Part shown: one piece after another, positions 42,920-51,821 of the stretch | Layout: each line of letters begins with the position of its first letter | Numbering within the stretch: the stretch's first letter is position 1 | DNA from: Prevotella sp. UBA746 | GTDB taxonomy: Bacteria > Bacteroidota > Bacteroidia > Bacteroidales > Bacteroidaceae | Direction of reading: 5' to 3' | Assembly (NCBI GenBank): GCA_002298545.1 | Contig: DBKQ01000005.1 | Location: 68,594 to 127,268 of the forward strand | Length of the DNA stretch: 58,675 nucleotides | Program-made: the position numbers and the translations under genes | Notes under the pieces: generated by a model | Seen by the model: only the letters and a program-made list of their open reading frames with translations | Told to the model about the DNA's origin: nothing | Databases searched by the model: none

Positions 42920-43153
42920 ATGAAAAAAAGGATGAATCAGTCATTGGAATCCAAAATTTATTTGGTTGAGAATTTTTCCGTTGGAGCATACAAACAAAAT
43001 GGAAATATAATATATCCGTTATTGCTTGATATTGATATCGATCCTACGGTATCTCCAACGTTTACATTTACAATTACTCCTCCTCCACCAACAACTCCTC
43101 CTTTTGGAATAAGTATTGACCCCATTGCCATTACAGGTACAATTAATTTCTAA
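42920..43153 (+). CDS. Thr/Pro-rich small peptide, candidate RiPP precursor
   Basis: 77 residues from ATG 42920; a TTG two codons upstream is rejected. Residues 1-36 are an ordinary basic then aliphatic leader-like stretch (MNQSLESKIYLVENFSVG, GNIIYPLLLDI). From about residue 37 the composition changes to Asp-Pro, Thr, Phe and Pro (DPTVSPTFTFTITPPPP, TTPPFGISIDPIAITG), with nine Thr and two Ser in the last 40 residues and alternating hydrophobic/Thr pairs. There is no cysteine and no signal peptide. Size, leader-core organisation and position as last gene after a radical SAM enzyme and a glycosyltransferase are what is expected of a peptide substrate. The Thr-Pro-rich half resembles mucin-type O-glycosylation targets. 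I know of no named family for it. Confidence 0.65.
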   Translation: MKKRMNQSLESKIYLVENFSVGAYKQNGNIIYPLLLDIDIDPTVSPTFTFTITPPPPTTPPFGISIDPIAITGTINF

Positions 43154-43187
43154 TGTTTAAAGTATTACTATAAAATGCGAATTCAGA

Positions 43188-43216
43188 AGAAGGTTGACTT
43201 TTTAAGCCAACCTTCT
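43188..43216 (+). terminator. Hairpin closing the radical SAM-peptide operon
   Basis: AGAAGGTTG (43188-43196) pairs with CAACCTTCT (43208-43216) around an 11-nt loop. The T-run after it is weak, so partial read-through into the barrel gene is possible. Confidence 0.55.
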
Positions 43217-43238
43217 ATATAATTTAAGATTCAAACAT

Positions 43239-46200
43239 ATGAAGAAATCATTATTTATATTACTATTGTTTTTCTGTCATTTATTAGCAACAGCACAAAA
43301 TGCAGACCAAACAGTCGGTCAACTCGTAAATAGTCAAAACTGGCTGGAATTGAACAAACAATATCCACAGCTAAAATCTCAGATGAAGTCGGAGGTGCTG
43401 AAAAATATTGCCGAAGCAATGATTGGATACCAATTCAACCAACCTGAACAAACCATGCAAGCTATTAATATTTTACTTAATAAGCATCAGACAGAACTTG
43501 GAACCCAAAATACATATAATTTCATCATTCTTCTTGCCAAGACACTCTGCCAACAAGGACAATATGCAAGTGCTGCTTCGATGATGAACAACATTCTCCC
43601 GGCGTTGTCTTCACAGCCTCGCGAGGGATTGGTAGGAGCACTATTCACGTTCAATAAAGAAATACAAGCTTTAAAGAATCAGCAACCAATAAAAATCATT
43701 CCATTATCACATGATATTACCATTCCTTGCAACAATATGTGGAATATCACTGCAAATATAAACAACAAGCCTTTAGCATTTGCTATTGATCCACGCAGTG
43801 AGCATACAGTCATTCCTATTGAAACAGCCAAAGCATTGAATTTAAAGATTTTACCAGATACAGTTGAACACATGAGGCAAAAAGTATTGCTGGGAATCGT
43901 AGAAAAAATGAATATCGGAGAATTGGAGGTTCACAATATCGTTGCAGAAATACCGTTGACTTCAAACAAACCTCTCACTATAGGTCGCGACATTCTGAGC
44001 ACTATTGGAGAAATTCAGCTTGATATTGACAACAGTAAAATTATATTTCCTAAAGACTACACCACAGCCCCTCTCACAGGACCTACATTCTATTGGGATA
44101 TGAAATTTAATATTACTCCCAATCATCACAAGATGGCAATCAACTATAAGGACATGTTTATTATGGAAATTGGCAAAAACAAAGATTCCACACTTTCATA
44201 CGAGAAACAGTTGGATGAAGTGAAAGTTATGGCTGCAAGAAAATTGGTGAAAGTTGGCAGTGGAAAATTAACCTATGATGTTTCCAATGATGAAGAGGCA
44301 AAAGCAAGTTCTGTTTTTGAAATACTCCGCAAAGTTCCTTTGATAACCATCGATGGGCAAGACAATATTTTGGTGAAAGGAAATTCTGCTTACAAGATTT
44401 ACCGCAACGGACATCTTGACCCTACGCTAAGTGGAATGTCTGCAAAAGACATTCTTAAAGCAATACCGGCTTCAACAATCAAACAGATTGAGGTGATTAC
44501 CGAACCTGGAGCAAAATACGATGCAGAAGGCACATCTGCTGTGCTGAATATTATCACGAGCAGCAATTCTTTACTAAAAGGCTCAACAGGAATGCTGTCA
44601 TCAAGCGTCAACAACAACGGCACAAACCGTAGTTCCGCATACGCTGCTACAAGTTTGGGAAAGACTACTTTATCGGCAAATTATGCTTTCACACAATACC
44701 CGACGAAGGAAAGTGAAAGTAGCATACATTCTTCCGTATCATACAGAAACGGGCAAGTTCTCGATATGCAGCGGCAAAGCCAAAGTCGAGGCAATGCCCA
44801 TTACATGAACATTGCAGCAAGCTGTGATATTGACTCTCTTAATCTCCTGTCTCTTTCGGCAGGAGGTTATTTTTTATCATATAAAACAAATTCCATGTCA
44901 AATTACAGCCGTTACTACAACTTGAACGATTTGCTTTATTCTTACGATGAGAATAATCTTAATCCACGCAACAGGTACAGTACCTACAACTTACGCATGG
45001 ACTATCAGCACAAGACGAGAAAACCCGGCAATGTATTTACGCTTAGCTACATGCTAAATGGTACACAGAATAAAATAGACAACAATATCGTATATACCAA
45101 CTTTTTCAACATGCCTATGGATTATACAGCATACAACAGACACGTAAAGAACAACAACACGGAACACACTATACAATTTGACTACACAAAAAGTATCGAC
45201 AAACATAACACTGTTGATTTCGGATTGAAATATATTTACCGCCTTAGCAAAAATACAACCGAACAAAATTATTCGGGAAAAGAAACGAGCATTTCTTCGT
45301 TTTTCAATCATTCTACTAATATAGCCGCTACCTATTTGGAATGGAACACTCAGTATGGAAAATGGAATTTCCGTCCAGGATTACGCTATGAGTTCTCACG
45401 TCTGAAAGGATTTTATCCTAAAGGGAATGGAGATACGTACAGTTGCAACCTTAATGATTTTGTACCATCAGTCAATATTCTGTATAAACTGAATGATGTG
45501 AACACTATCCAATACAACTATGCCATGAGCATCAACCGCCCTGGTATCAACTACCTGAATCCAGCTGTTATCATACAGCCGGAGTCCAAGACTTACGGCA
45601 GCACTAATCTTAAAAGCAGCAGAAGTAGCCAGATGGCTATAACTTGGACAAACATCACCGGCAAAACGACAAATCAGATGATTCTTGCCTATGGTTTCAC
45701 AAACAATTTTCTGACAAATGTAGATTACGTGGCGGACAATGTCCGCACAACCACATACGCCAATGCCCTTCATGTGCGCATGGCATCGTTTATGGATTTC
45801 CTGCAATGGACTCCAACGCCAAAGACAAGGATTTCTATAAACAGCACTTTGGGCTTGATGAAAGACTACTACCCGGAACAGGGCATATACAACAAAGGGC
45901 TATACGGAAATGTCAGTGGAAATATTTCCCAAAAACTATTTTGGAACCTTTTGCTTAATGTTGGTGGCGGAGCATCATTCGGACACAACCTGTCTGGCTT
46001 GTACGGACGTGCGGCAAACTATCATTCCGACTACCTGAGCTTACAGAGAAGTTTTCTGAAAGACGACAAACTCACCATTTCCCTTTGGGCTGTCTGCCCG
46101 TTTGAGAACCATAAAGCCCAAACACAATATACGACACAAGGCGAATATACAGGTTTTACTCACACAGTAAATGTAAGCAGGCAGTTCGGAGTGAGACTGT

Positions 46201-46298
46201 CACTAAAATTAGGCAACAACAAAATTGAAGTAAAGAAGCCAGCCAAGAACCTGGACAATAAAGATATTGTAGGAGGATTGAAAGCCCCTAAAGAATAA
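43239..46298 (+). CDS. Outer-membrane beta-barrel protein with N-terminal retropepsin-like domain
   Basis: 1019 residues. After a signal peptide (HLLATAQ) come about 120 helical, TPR-like residues. A domain at about 160-285 has the retropepsin (gag-type aspartic protease) pattern: FAIDPRSEHTVIPIETAKALN, then IGRDILSTIGEIQLDIDNSKIIF. The catalytic D-T/S-G is replaced by D-P-R, so protease activity is doubtful. A TonB-plug-like domain follows (about 330-450; VFEILRKVPLITIDGQDNILVKG, IKQIEVITEPGAKYDAEG), then a long beta-barrel of the outer-membrane beta-barrel family (PF14905-like). The usual CarboxypepD_reg domain is absent. GC content is intermediate between the AT-rich operon before it and the chromosome. 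It may export, anchor or receive the peptide product (inference from position). Confidence 0.8.
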   Translation: MKKSLFILLLFFCHLLATAQNADQTVGQLVNSQNWLELNKQYPQLKSQMKSEVLKNIAEAMIGYQFNQPEQTMQAINILLNKHQTELGTQNTYNFIILLAKTLCQQGQYASAASMMNNILPALSSQPREGLVGALFTFNKEIQALKNQQPIKIIPLSHDITIPCNNMWNITANINNKPLAFAIDPRSEHTVIPIETAKALNLKILPDTVEHMRQKVLLGIVEKMNIGELEVHNIVAEIPLTSNKPLTIGRDILSTIGEIQLDIDNSKIIFPKDYTTAPLTGPTFYWDMKFNITPNHHKMAINYKDMFIMEIGKNKDSTLSYEKQLDEVKVMAARKLVKVGSGKLTYDVSNDEEAKASSVFEILRKVPLITIDGQDNILVKGNSAYKIYRNGHLDPTLSGMSAKDILKAIPASTIKQIEVITEPGAKYDAEGTSAVLNIITSSNSLLKGSTGMLSSSVNNNGTNRSSAYAATSLGKTTLSANYAFTQYPTKESESSIHSSVSYRNGQVLDMQRQSQSRGNAHYMNIAASCDIDSLNLLSLSAGGYFLSYKTNSMSNYSRYYNLNDLLYSYDENNLNPRNRYSTYNLRMDYQHKTRKPGNVFTLSYMLNGTQNKIDNNIVYTNFFNMPMDYTAYNRHVKNNNTEHTIQFDYTKSIDKHNTVDFGLKYIYRLSKNTTEQNYSGKETSISSFFNHSTNIAATYLEWNTQYGKWNFRPGLRYEFSRLKGFYPKGNGDTYSCNLNDFVPSVNILYKLNDVNTIQYNYAMSINRPGINYLNPAVIIQPESKTYGSTNLKSSRSSQMAITWTNITGKTTNQMILAYGFTNNFLTNVDYVADNVRTTTYANALHVRMASFMDFLQWTPTPKTRISINSTLGLMKDYYPEQGIYNKGLYGNVSGNISQKLFWNLLLNVGGGASFGHNLSGLYGRAANYHSDYLSLQRSFLKDDKLTISLWAVCPFENHKAQTQYTTQGEYTGFTHTVNVSRQFGVRLSLKLGNNKIEVKKPAKNLDNKDIVGGLKAPKE

Positions 46299-46328
46299 TT
46301 TTGCAATTACTGTTCACGGAATTAGCAT

Positions 46329-47027
46329 CTAACGCTCCACCCTCAGCGTCTTGCCGTCGCAGTATATATTCACAGCCCCCTCAAGATGCTGCATCACGGT
46401 GTCTGGTTCAATTATGTGCACACGAAGCGACGAGGAATTGGGATAGGAATAGAAAAACGGTGAATCGCTCATGAATAGGCTGACTGTTTTCACCATGCCC
46501 GACGAGAGCAGTCCGTTATAGAACTTCAGAATACTTGGCGCAACCCGCGGCAATACCTTGAAGCCAGTCCTGCCGTCGACAAGACTCGCCACGGCTATCA
46601 CATGATACTGCCGGCGCTGAACTGCCACGCCTTCGGCAGAAGCTTTTCCTTTGTCTCCTTCGCTGCGATGCGAAATGTTGATACGTCTGCCGAAACGGGA
46701 ATTGATGTCAGCCATCATGGAGCGGAACTTCTGTCCATGAGCACTTGTATCCTCTATCTGGTTCACGCCGATATAATAATGTATCATCTCGTGTATCAGC
46801 GTATCCTCAAACTCCGTCTCGCTCATATCAAACATCGTACTGATGCGTATGGCAAAATCATATCGTGTTTTCTTGCCGAGAAGTCCTCTTCTTGTTTTGA
46901 ACGTACATGCCCCGAGAAAAGTGCGCGCTCTGCTCAAGCCGATTCGCGGCATGGGGAGTTTGCCCCCGAAAATCTGCCGGTTGAAGAATTCAAACTTCTC
47001 CCTTACCAACTTTTCTGTTATTTCCAT
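46329..47027 (-). CDS. SprT-like zinc metallopeptidase-domain protein
   Basis: 232 residues with a SprT-like core: FFNRQIFGGKLPMPRIGLSR at the N-terminus and the zinc motif H79-E80-M-I-H83 (LIHEMIHYYIG), then SAHGQKFRSMMADINSRFGRRI. The C-terminal half (about 120-232) is a beta-rich segment not typical of eukaryotic Spartan proteins but usual in Bacteroidales SprT-like proteins. There is no signal peptide, so it is cytosolic. The family includes DNA-protein crosslink proteases; the function of this bacterial group is not established. It starts 8 bp after the GltS stop on the same strand, so the genes are probably co-transcribed. Confidence 0.85.
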   Translation of the reverse strand: MEITEKLVREKFEFFNRQIFGGKLPMPRIGLSRARTFLGACTFKTRRGLLGKKTRYDFAIRISTMFDMSETEFEDTLIHEMIHYYIGVNQIEDTSAHGQKFRSMMADINSRFGRRINISHRSEGDKGKASAEGVAVQRRQYHVIAVASLVDGRTGFKVLPRVAPSILKFYNGLLSSGMVKTVSLFMSDSPFFYSYPNSSSLRVHIIEPDTVMQHLEGAVNIYCDGKTLRVER

Positions 47028-47035
47028 CGCAGCGT

Positions 47036-48283
47036 TTATCCTATCCAGTTGAGGAACAGTGTTATTATTCCAGTATTAATCATATCAACAAACATTGCAC
47101 CGATAATCGGCACTATAAGGAACGGTTTCACGGAATAGTGGTATTTGTAGCACACGGCACTCATGTTTGCCATGGCATTCGGAGTAGCACCAAGTCCGAA
47201 ACCGCAGATGCCTGCCACCAACACAGCGGCATCGTAGTCGCTGCCCAGCATACGGAAAGCCACGAAATACGTCAATACTATCATCAGCAATACCTGCGAC
47301 ACGAGTATCAGAATAAGCGGCAAGGCAAGCGACTGCAGTTCCCATAGCTTCAGCGAAATCATCGCCATGCCGAGGAATACCGACAAGCAGATGTTTCCCA
47401 CGCTGACTATCTTTTCCATTTCGAGACTCTTGCGGAATTTCGTATGTTCAATCACGTTGCGTGCTATGGCTGCCGTTATAAGGGCTCCAAAGTATGTAGG
47501 GAAAGTTATGCCCGTTAGATTCAGAAATTTGCTCGCCAAGGTACCGAGTGCCATTACTATGAGCAAGGTGTATGTAGCATTGGCATACTGATGAAACTCC
47601 ATATCGTGCGTACTTACATGCTCAGCCTGTCCTGCCGGCAGTGTTTCCTCGCTTTCTATTCCCGCCATCGCCGGGTCTATCTTGAAGTCCTTCGGCTCTT
47701 CATGCTCCGATGTCAGCTTCTTTCGTATAAGTCTTTCTGCAATCGGACCGCCTATCATGGATCCGGCGATAAGTCCGAAGGTTGCTGCGGCAAGCGATAT
47801 GGTTGCCGCCCCCTTCAGTCCCATAGCCTCGAGCACACTACTGAATCCGCCTGCCGTACCGTGTCCGCCAGCCATGGATATGGAACCTGCCGCCATACCC
47901 ACGAGTGGGTCAACGCCGAGTGCCTTTGTTATGCCCAACGGCATAAAGTTCTGTATAGCGATAATGATGACGAGCAGACAGAGCATTACGACGAGTGTGC
48001 GTCCGCCCTGTCGCAACACCTTCAGGTTTGACTGGAAGCCAACCGATGTGAAGAAGGCGAGCATGAAGACATCCTTCAGTGTTCCGTCGAACGACACTTC
48101 TACATTACATATTATGTATATGGCGAGTGTTGCCAGCGAGAAGAGTATTCCGCCGGATACGGGCGATGGTATGCAGAACTTCTGCAGCCAGTGGATTTTT
48201 CTTGTCATTATCATTCCTACAATCAGTGCGAGAGCTCCCACACCTGCCGACTGTAGCATATCGAGTGTTATGGTTTCTGTCAT
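47036..48283 (-). CDS. gltS: Sodium/glutamate symporter
   Basis: 415 residues from the ATG giving MTETITLDMLQSAGVGALAL; the longer frame upstream is rejected because it runs into the promoter. About ten to twelve membrane helices in two inverted halves carry the GltS family blocks: FCIPSPVSGGILFSLA, GLKGAATISLAAATFGLIAG with GGHGTAGGFS before it, and the second-half GICGFGLGATPNAMANM. It imports glutamate with Na+ at the inner membrane. A cytosolic insert with charged residues (AERLIRKKLTSEHEEPKDF) separates the halves. The SprT-like gene follows in the same unit. Confidence 0.92.
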   Translation of the reverse strand: MTETITLDMLQSAGVGALALIVGMIMTRKIHWLQKFCIPSPVSGGILFSLATLAIYIICNVEVSFDGTLKDVFMLAFFTSVGFQSNLKVLRQGGRTLVVMLCLLVIIIAIQNFMPLGITKALGVDPLVGMAAGSISMAGGHGTAGGFSSVLEAMGLKGAATISLAAATFGLIAGSMIGGPIAERLIRKKLTSEHEEPKDFKIDPAMAGIESEETLPAGQAEHVSTHDMEFHQYANATYTLLIVMALGTLASKFLNLTGITFPTYFGALITAAIARNVIEHTKFRKSLEMEKIVSVGNICLSVFLGMAMISLKLWELQSLALPLILILVSQVLLMIVLTYFVAFRMLGSDYDAAVLVAGICGFGLGATPNAMANMSAVCYKYHYSVKPFLIVPIIGAMFVDMINTGIITLFLNWIG

Positions 48284-48314
48284 TGTCTGTAAAATTTTGT
48301 TTTCTTCCGACTTG

Positions 48315-48322
48315 CAAAAGTA
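48315..48322 (-). promoter_or_regulatory. -7 box of gltS
   Basis: Minus-strand TACTTTTG lies 31 bp before the gltS ATG. No clear TTTG is at the ideal distance upstream. Confidence 0.4.
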
Positions 48323-48518
48323 ACAATAAAGTTTCAAACAAGCCGTATATGTTGACAAAATTATGTTTGTTTTGCCACTTTGGTATGTTCATATCATATT
48401 GGCTCTGCTTTTTTTGTTTATTGCCGGAGAAAGACAAGAACTCCTGTACTTTCTTCAAACTTTATATGTGAAGAACCTCATATAATGAATATTGCCATTC
48501 AAATAATTTGTTCAGCAC

Positions 48519-48587
48519 CGATGAACCATTAGCCACCACTGATGGACCATTAGCCATCAGTGGCGGACGAATAGCCGCCAGTGGTGT
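48519..48587. repeat. Three 21-bp tandem repeats with internal palindrome
   Basis: Units of the type GATGGACCATTAGCCATCAG recur at 21-bp intervals (GAACCATTAGCC, GGACCATTAGCC, GGACGAATAGCC at 48523, 48544, 48565). CCACTGATGG (48535-48544) and CCATCAGTGG (48554-48563) are perfect inverted arms. It lies in the 660-bp gap between gltS and the GH2 gene. Confidence 0.65.
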
Positions 48588-48672
48588 ACAAATTTCTTTT
48601 TACAGAACAAAGATTATCTGCTATAAGAATCAAGCAAGTTATAATTCGATAAATAATAATGAAGAGAGAAAT

Positions 48673-48900
48673 CTATGGCAAGTCACATGACCTTATATCG
48701 CCCTGTTTGCGTAAGGTTAATGCCGGGAGCACCATTTGGTTGAGAGCTTGTCTAACTTCTTCGTTTGGAATACCGAGATCATAGCCGAATTCATCACTCG
48801 CCTTGATTGTAAGATAGCCCGACTGATAGAGAAACAGTTCTGGTCCACCACCCGTAACATCTGGTAACAGCAAATAATATAAAACTTCCAGCTCCTTATG
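48673..48900 (-). pseudogene. C-terminal remnant of an AAA-ATPase/PD-(D/E)XK-type gene
   Basis: About 75 codons on the minus strand read ELFLYQSGYLTIKASDEFGY then DLGIPNEEVRQAL. This closely matches the YQSGYLTIK...PNEEV segment of the large Bacteroidales family that joins an AAA-ATPase-like N-terminus to a PD-(D/E)XK nuclease-like C-terminus (DUF1703 type). A stop codon (near 48905) cuts the frame on the 5' side, and nothing of the ATPase half is present before the GH2 gene. The full family is about 500-600 residues, so this is a decayed fragment and not a functional small gene. Confidence 0.7.
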
Positions 48901-48944
48901 TTACAATCAATAAAAATCTACGTCCATATATATAAATAGGAAAT

Positions 48945-51767
48945 ATGAAGAAATTTATTATATCAGCTTTTTCTTTGCTTGCTGCTGCCACAGGCGCAAT
49001 GGCTGCAAACAATGACGTGTTCACTCACAGACAGTATCTGAGCGGACACGGATGTGATGATATGGTGCAGTGGGACTTCTTCTGCACGGGTGGTAACAAC
49101 TCCGGGAAATGGACTAAAATCGGAGTGCCTTCGTGCTGGGAACTGCAGGGATTCGGCACTTACCAGTATGGCATGAAATTCTACGGCAAGGCGTTCCCCG
49201 AAGGCGTTGCCGACGAGAAGGGCATGTATAAATATGAGTTCACACTGCCGAAGGAATGGGCTAACCATCATATCGAACTCGTTTTCGAGGCTTCTATGAC
49301 CGACACCGAGGTGAAGATAAACAAGCGCAAGGCGGGCTCTAAACACATGGGCGCCTTCTATCGTATCACGTATGACGTTACCGACCGCGTGTTCTTCGGC
49401 GACAAGAAGAATCTGCTGGAGGTTACCGTGAGCAAGGAGAGCGAGAATGCCGGCGTGAACCTCGCCGAGAGGCGCGCCGACTACTGGAACTTCGGCGGCA
49501 TCTTCCGCCCCGTTTTCATCGTATGCAAGCCTGCCCTCAACATCGAGCGCACGGCTATCAACGCCACTGCCGACGGCGAGTTTAATGCCTACGTGCTGCT
49601 CAACCACACCATCGAGGGGGCTAAGGTGAAGACTACCATCAGCGACATGAGCGGCAAGAAGGTGGCTGAAAACACTACCGCCGTACGTCATGGCAGCGAC
49701 CATGCCGACGTGGCGTTCAAGGTGAACAACCCGAAGCTATGGACTGCCGAGACGCCTAACCGCTATAAGGTGGACTTTGCGCTTATCGACAAGGACGGCA
49801 AGACGCTGCATATCGAAAAGGACAAATTCGGATTCCGCACCGTGGAGACTCGCGAGAGCGACGGACTGTATATCAACGGCAAGAAGGTGAACATACGCGG
49901 CGTGAACCGCCACAGCTTCCGTCCGGAAAGCGGAAGAACGCTGTCGTATAAGAAGAATCTGGAGGATGTGGAACTGATAAAGAGTATGAACATGAATGCC
50001 GTGCGCCTCTCCCACTACCCTGCCGACCCAGAGTTTTATGACATCTGCGACAGTCTGGGGCTATACGTCATGGACGAGCTGAGCGGATGGCACGGACACC
50101 ACGAGACGGTGAACGGACAGAAGCTGATTCGCGAGATGGTAACGCGCGACGTTAATCACCCGTCTATCATCTGGTGGAGCAACGGCAACGAGAAGGGATG
50201 GAACACGGAGCTCGACTGCGAATTCCACAAGTGGGACGTGCAGAAACGTCCTGTGCTTCATCCACAGGGCAACTTCAGCGGATACGAGACGATGCACTAC
50301 CGCTCGTATGGCGAGAGCAACGAATATATGCGCAAACCGGAAATCTGGATGCCTACGGAATTCCTGCACGCTCTGTATGACGGCGGTGCCGGTGCCGGAC
50401 TCTACGACTACTGGGAGGTGATGCGCAAATGGCCGCGCTGTGCCGGCGGATTTATCTGGGCGCTCGTCGACGAGGGCGTGAAGCGCGTTGACATGGGCGG
50501 AATGATTGACAACGTGGGCAACTACGGTGCTGACGGCATCGTGGGACCTCATCATGAACTGGAGGGCAGCTACTTCACCGTGAAGCAGATTTGGTGTCCG
50601 GTTCAGGTGTTTATGCCGGAGAAGTTCAACGGTACGCTGAATGTGGAAAACCGCTACAACTTCCTCTCGCTCAAGGGGGTTACGTTTGACTACGACTACG
50701 TGAAATATGCCAATGCTCAGAAGTCTACGCTGAAGAGCGGCACCGTGAAGGGAGCTGACATCAAGGCTGACTCTAACGGCACAATTAATGTTGGAGCGGC
50801 TCCGAAAGATGCCGACGCGCTCATCGTGGAGGCTACCGACCAATACGGCAAGAACCTGTTCACGTGGACTTTCAAGCTGAAGGATTCCGACAAGCTCTTT
50901 GCTTCGGCCAAGACCTGCGGCTCTCGCCCCGTGATGCAGGGAAATGTGGTGAAGGCGGGAAACGTCACCTTTGCTTTCAACGAGAAGGACGGTACGCTGC
51001 AGAGTGTTACAACAAAGAAGGGGGAATATAAGTTCAACAACGGACCGAAGTTCTTTGCTTACCGACGCACCGACCGCTCTATGGACCAGTTCTACAACCA
51101 CGACGACCCTGAGGCGGAGAAGAAGAAGACTACCTATACGGAATATGCCGAACAGGGTAAATTTGACAAGATTACGGCTACTGATGGTAAGAATGACTCG
51201 CTCGTCGTTACTTCTACTTATAAACTCGGTTCGCTGCAAAAGGCTGAATGGCACATCGCTCCTGACGGCGGTGCCCGTCTGGTTTACTCCTATGTTTTCA
51301 ATGGTGTGGTAGACCTTATGGGAGTGAAGTTCGACTTGCCTGAAGAGGAGGTTACTCACAAGGAATGGCTCGGCAATGGTCCGTATCGCGTTTGGAAGAA
51401 CCGCACGCACGGTCCGCAGCTCGGTTTGTGGGGCAACGACTACAACGACCCTATTCCTGGCGAGAGTTTCGACTATCCTGAGTTTAAGGGATACTTTGCC
51501 GGTGTGCAATGGATGAAGCTGAAGACAAAGACGGGTGTCATCACCATGCAACCGGGCAACTCCAGCAAGGACTATGTGGGTGTTTACCAGCCGCGCGACG
51601 GTCGCGACCAGCTCTTATACACCTTGCCGGAAACGGGCATCAGCATGATGCAGGTAATCCCGGCTGTAAGGAACAAGGTGAACACTACCGACCTCAACGG
51701 TCCGTCGGCTCTGCCGGTATGGGCAAACGGCAGCTACACCGGAGAGTTGAGACTGAACTTCGAATAA
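48945..51767 (+). CDS. Secreted glycoside hydrolase family 2 enzyme
   Basis: 940 residues with a signal peptide (TGAMAA). GH2 layout: sugar-binding jelly roll (VPSCWELQGFGTYQYG), immunoglobulin-like domain, TIM barrel, and a C-terminal beta-galactosidase-like domain. RGVNRHSFRPESGR opens the barrel. The acid/base is E416 in SNGNEKGW and the nucleophile E472 in MPTEFLHAL. The NGNEKG and PTEF variants differ from the NES and SEYAH forms of the enzyme at 1.9-5.0 kb, so substrate preference should differ from simple beta-galactosidase. With GH106 and an acetylesterase downstream it probably acts on a pectin side chain. It is the first gene of a three-gene operon. Confidence 0.9.
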   Translation: MKKFIISAFSLLAAATGAMAANNDVFTHRQYLSGHGCDDMVQWDFFCTGGNNSGKWTKIGVPSCWELQGFGTYQYGMKFYGKAFPEGVADEKGMYKYEFTLPKEWANHHIELVFEASMTDTEVKINKRKAGSKHMGAFYRITYDVTDRVFFGDKKNLLEVTVSKESENAGVNLAERRADYWNFGGIFRPVFIVCKPALNIERTAINATADGEFNAYVLLNHTIEGAKVKTTISDMSGKKVAENTTAVRHGSDHADVAFKVNNPKLWTAETPNRYKVDFALIDKDGKTLHIEKDKFGFRTVETRESDGLYINGKKVNIRGVNRHSFRPESGRTLSYKKNLEDVELIKSMNMNAVRLSHYPADPEFYDICDSLGLYVMDELSGWHGHHETVNGQKLIREMVTRDVNHPSIIWWSNGNEKGWNTELDCEFHKWDVQKRPVLHPQGNFSGYETMHYRSYGESNEYMRKPEIWMPTEFLHALYDGGAGAGLYDYWEVMRKWPRCAGGFIWALVDEGVKRVDMGGMIDNVGNYGADGIVGPHHELEGSYFTVKQIWCPVQVFMPEKFNGTLNVENRYNFLSLKGVTFDYDYVKYANAQKSTLKSGTVKGADIKADSNGTINVGAAPKDADALIVEATDQYGKNLFTWTFKLKDSDKLFASAKTCGSRPVMQGNVVKAGNVTFAFNEKDGTLQSVTTKKGEYKFNNGPKFFAYRRTDRSMDQFYNHDDPEAEKKKTTYTEYAEQGKFDKITATDGKNDSLVVTSTYKLGSLQKAEWHIAPDGGARLVYSYVFNGVVDLMGVKFDLPEEEVTHKEWLGNGPYRVWKNRTHGPQLGLWGNDYNDPIPGESFDYPEFKGYFAGVQWMKLKTKTGVITMQPGNSSKDYVGVYQPRDGRDQLLYTLPETGISMMQVIPAVRNKVNTTDLNGPSALPVWANGSYTGELRLNFE

Positions 51768-51821
51768 ATTTATTCTGGAAGTTCTCCCAGAACTCCCAGA
51801 ACTCCCCAAAAGAAAAACCCA

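Noticed and set aside
50061..51551. 496-codon open frame antisense to the second GH2 gene
   Set aside because: Same reason: the GH2 catalytic motifs are on the plus strand.
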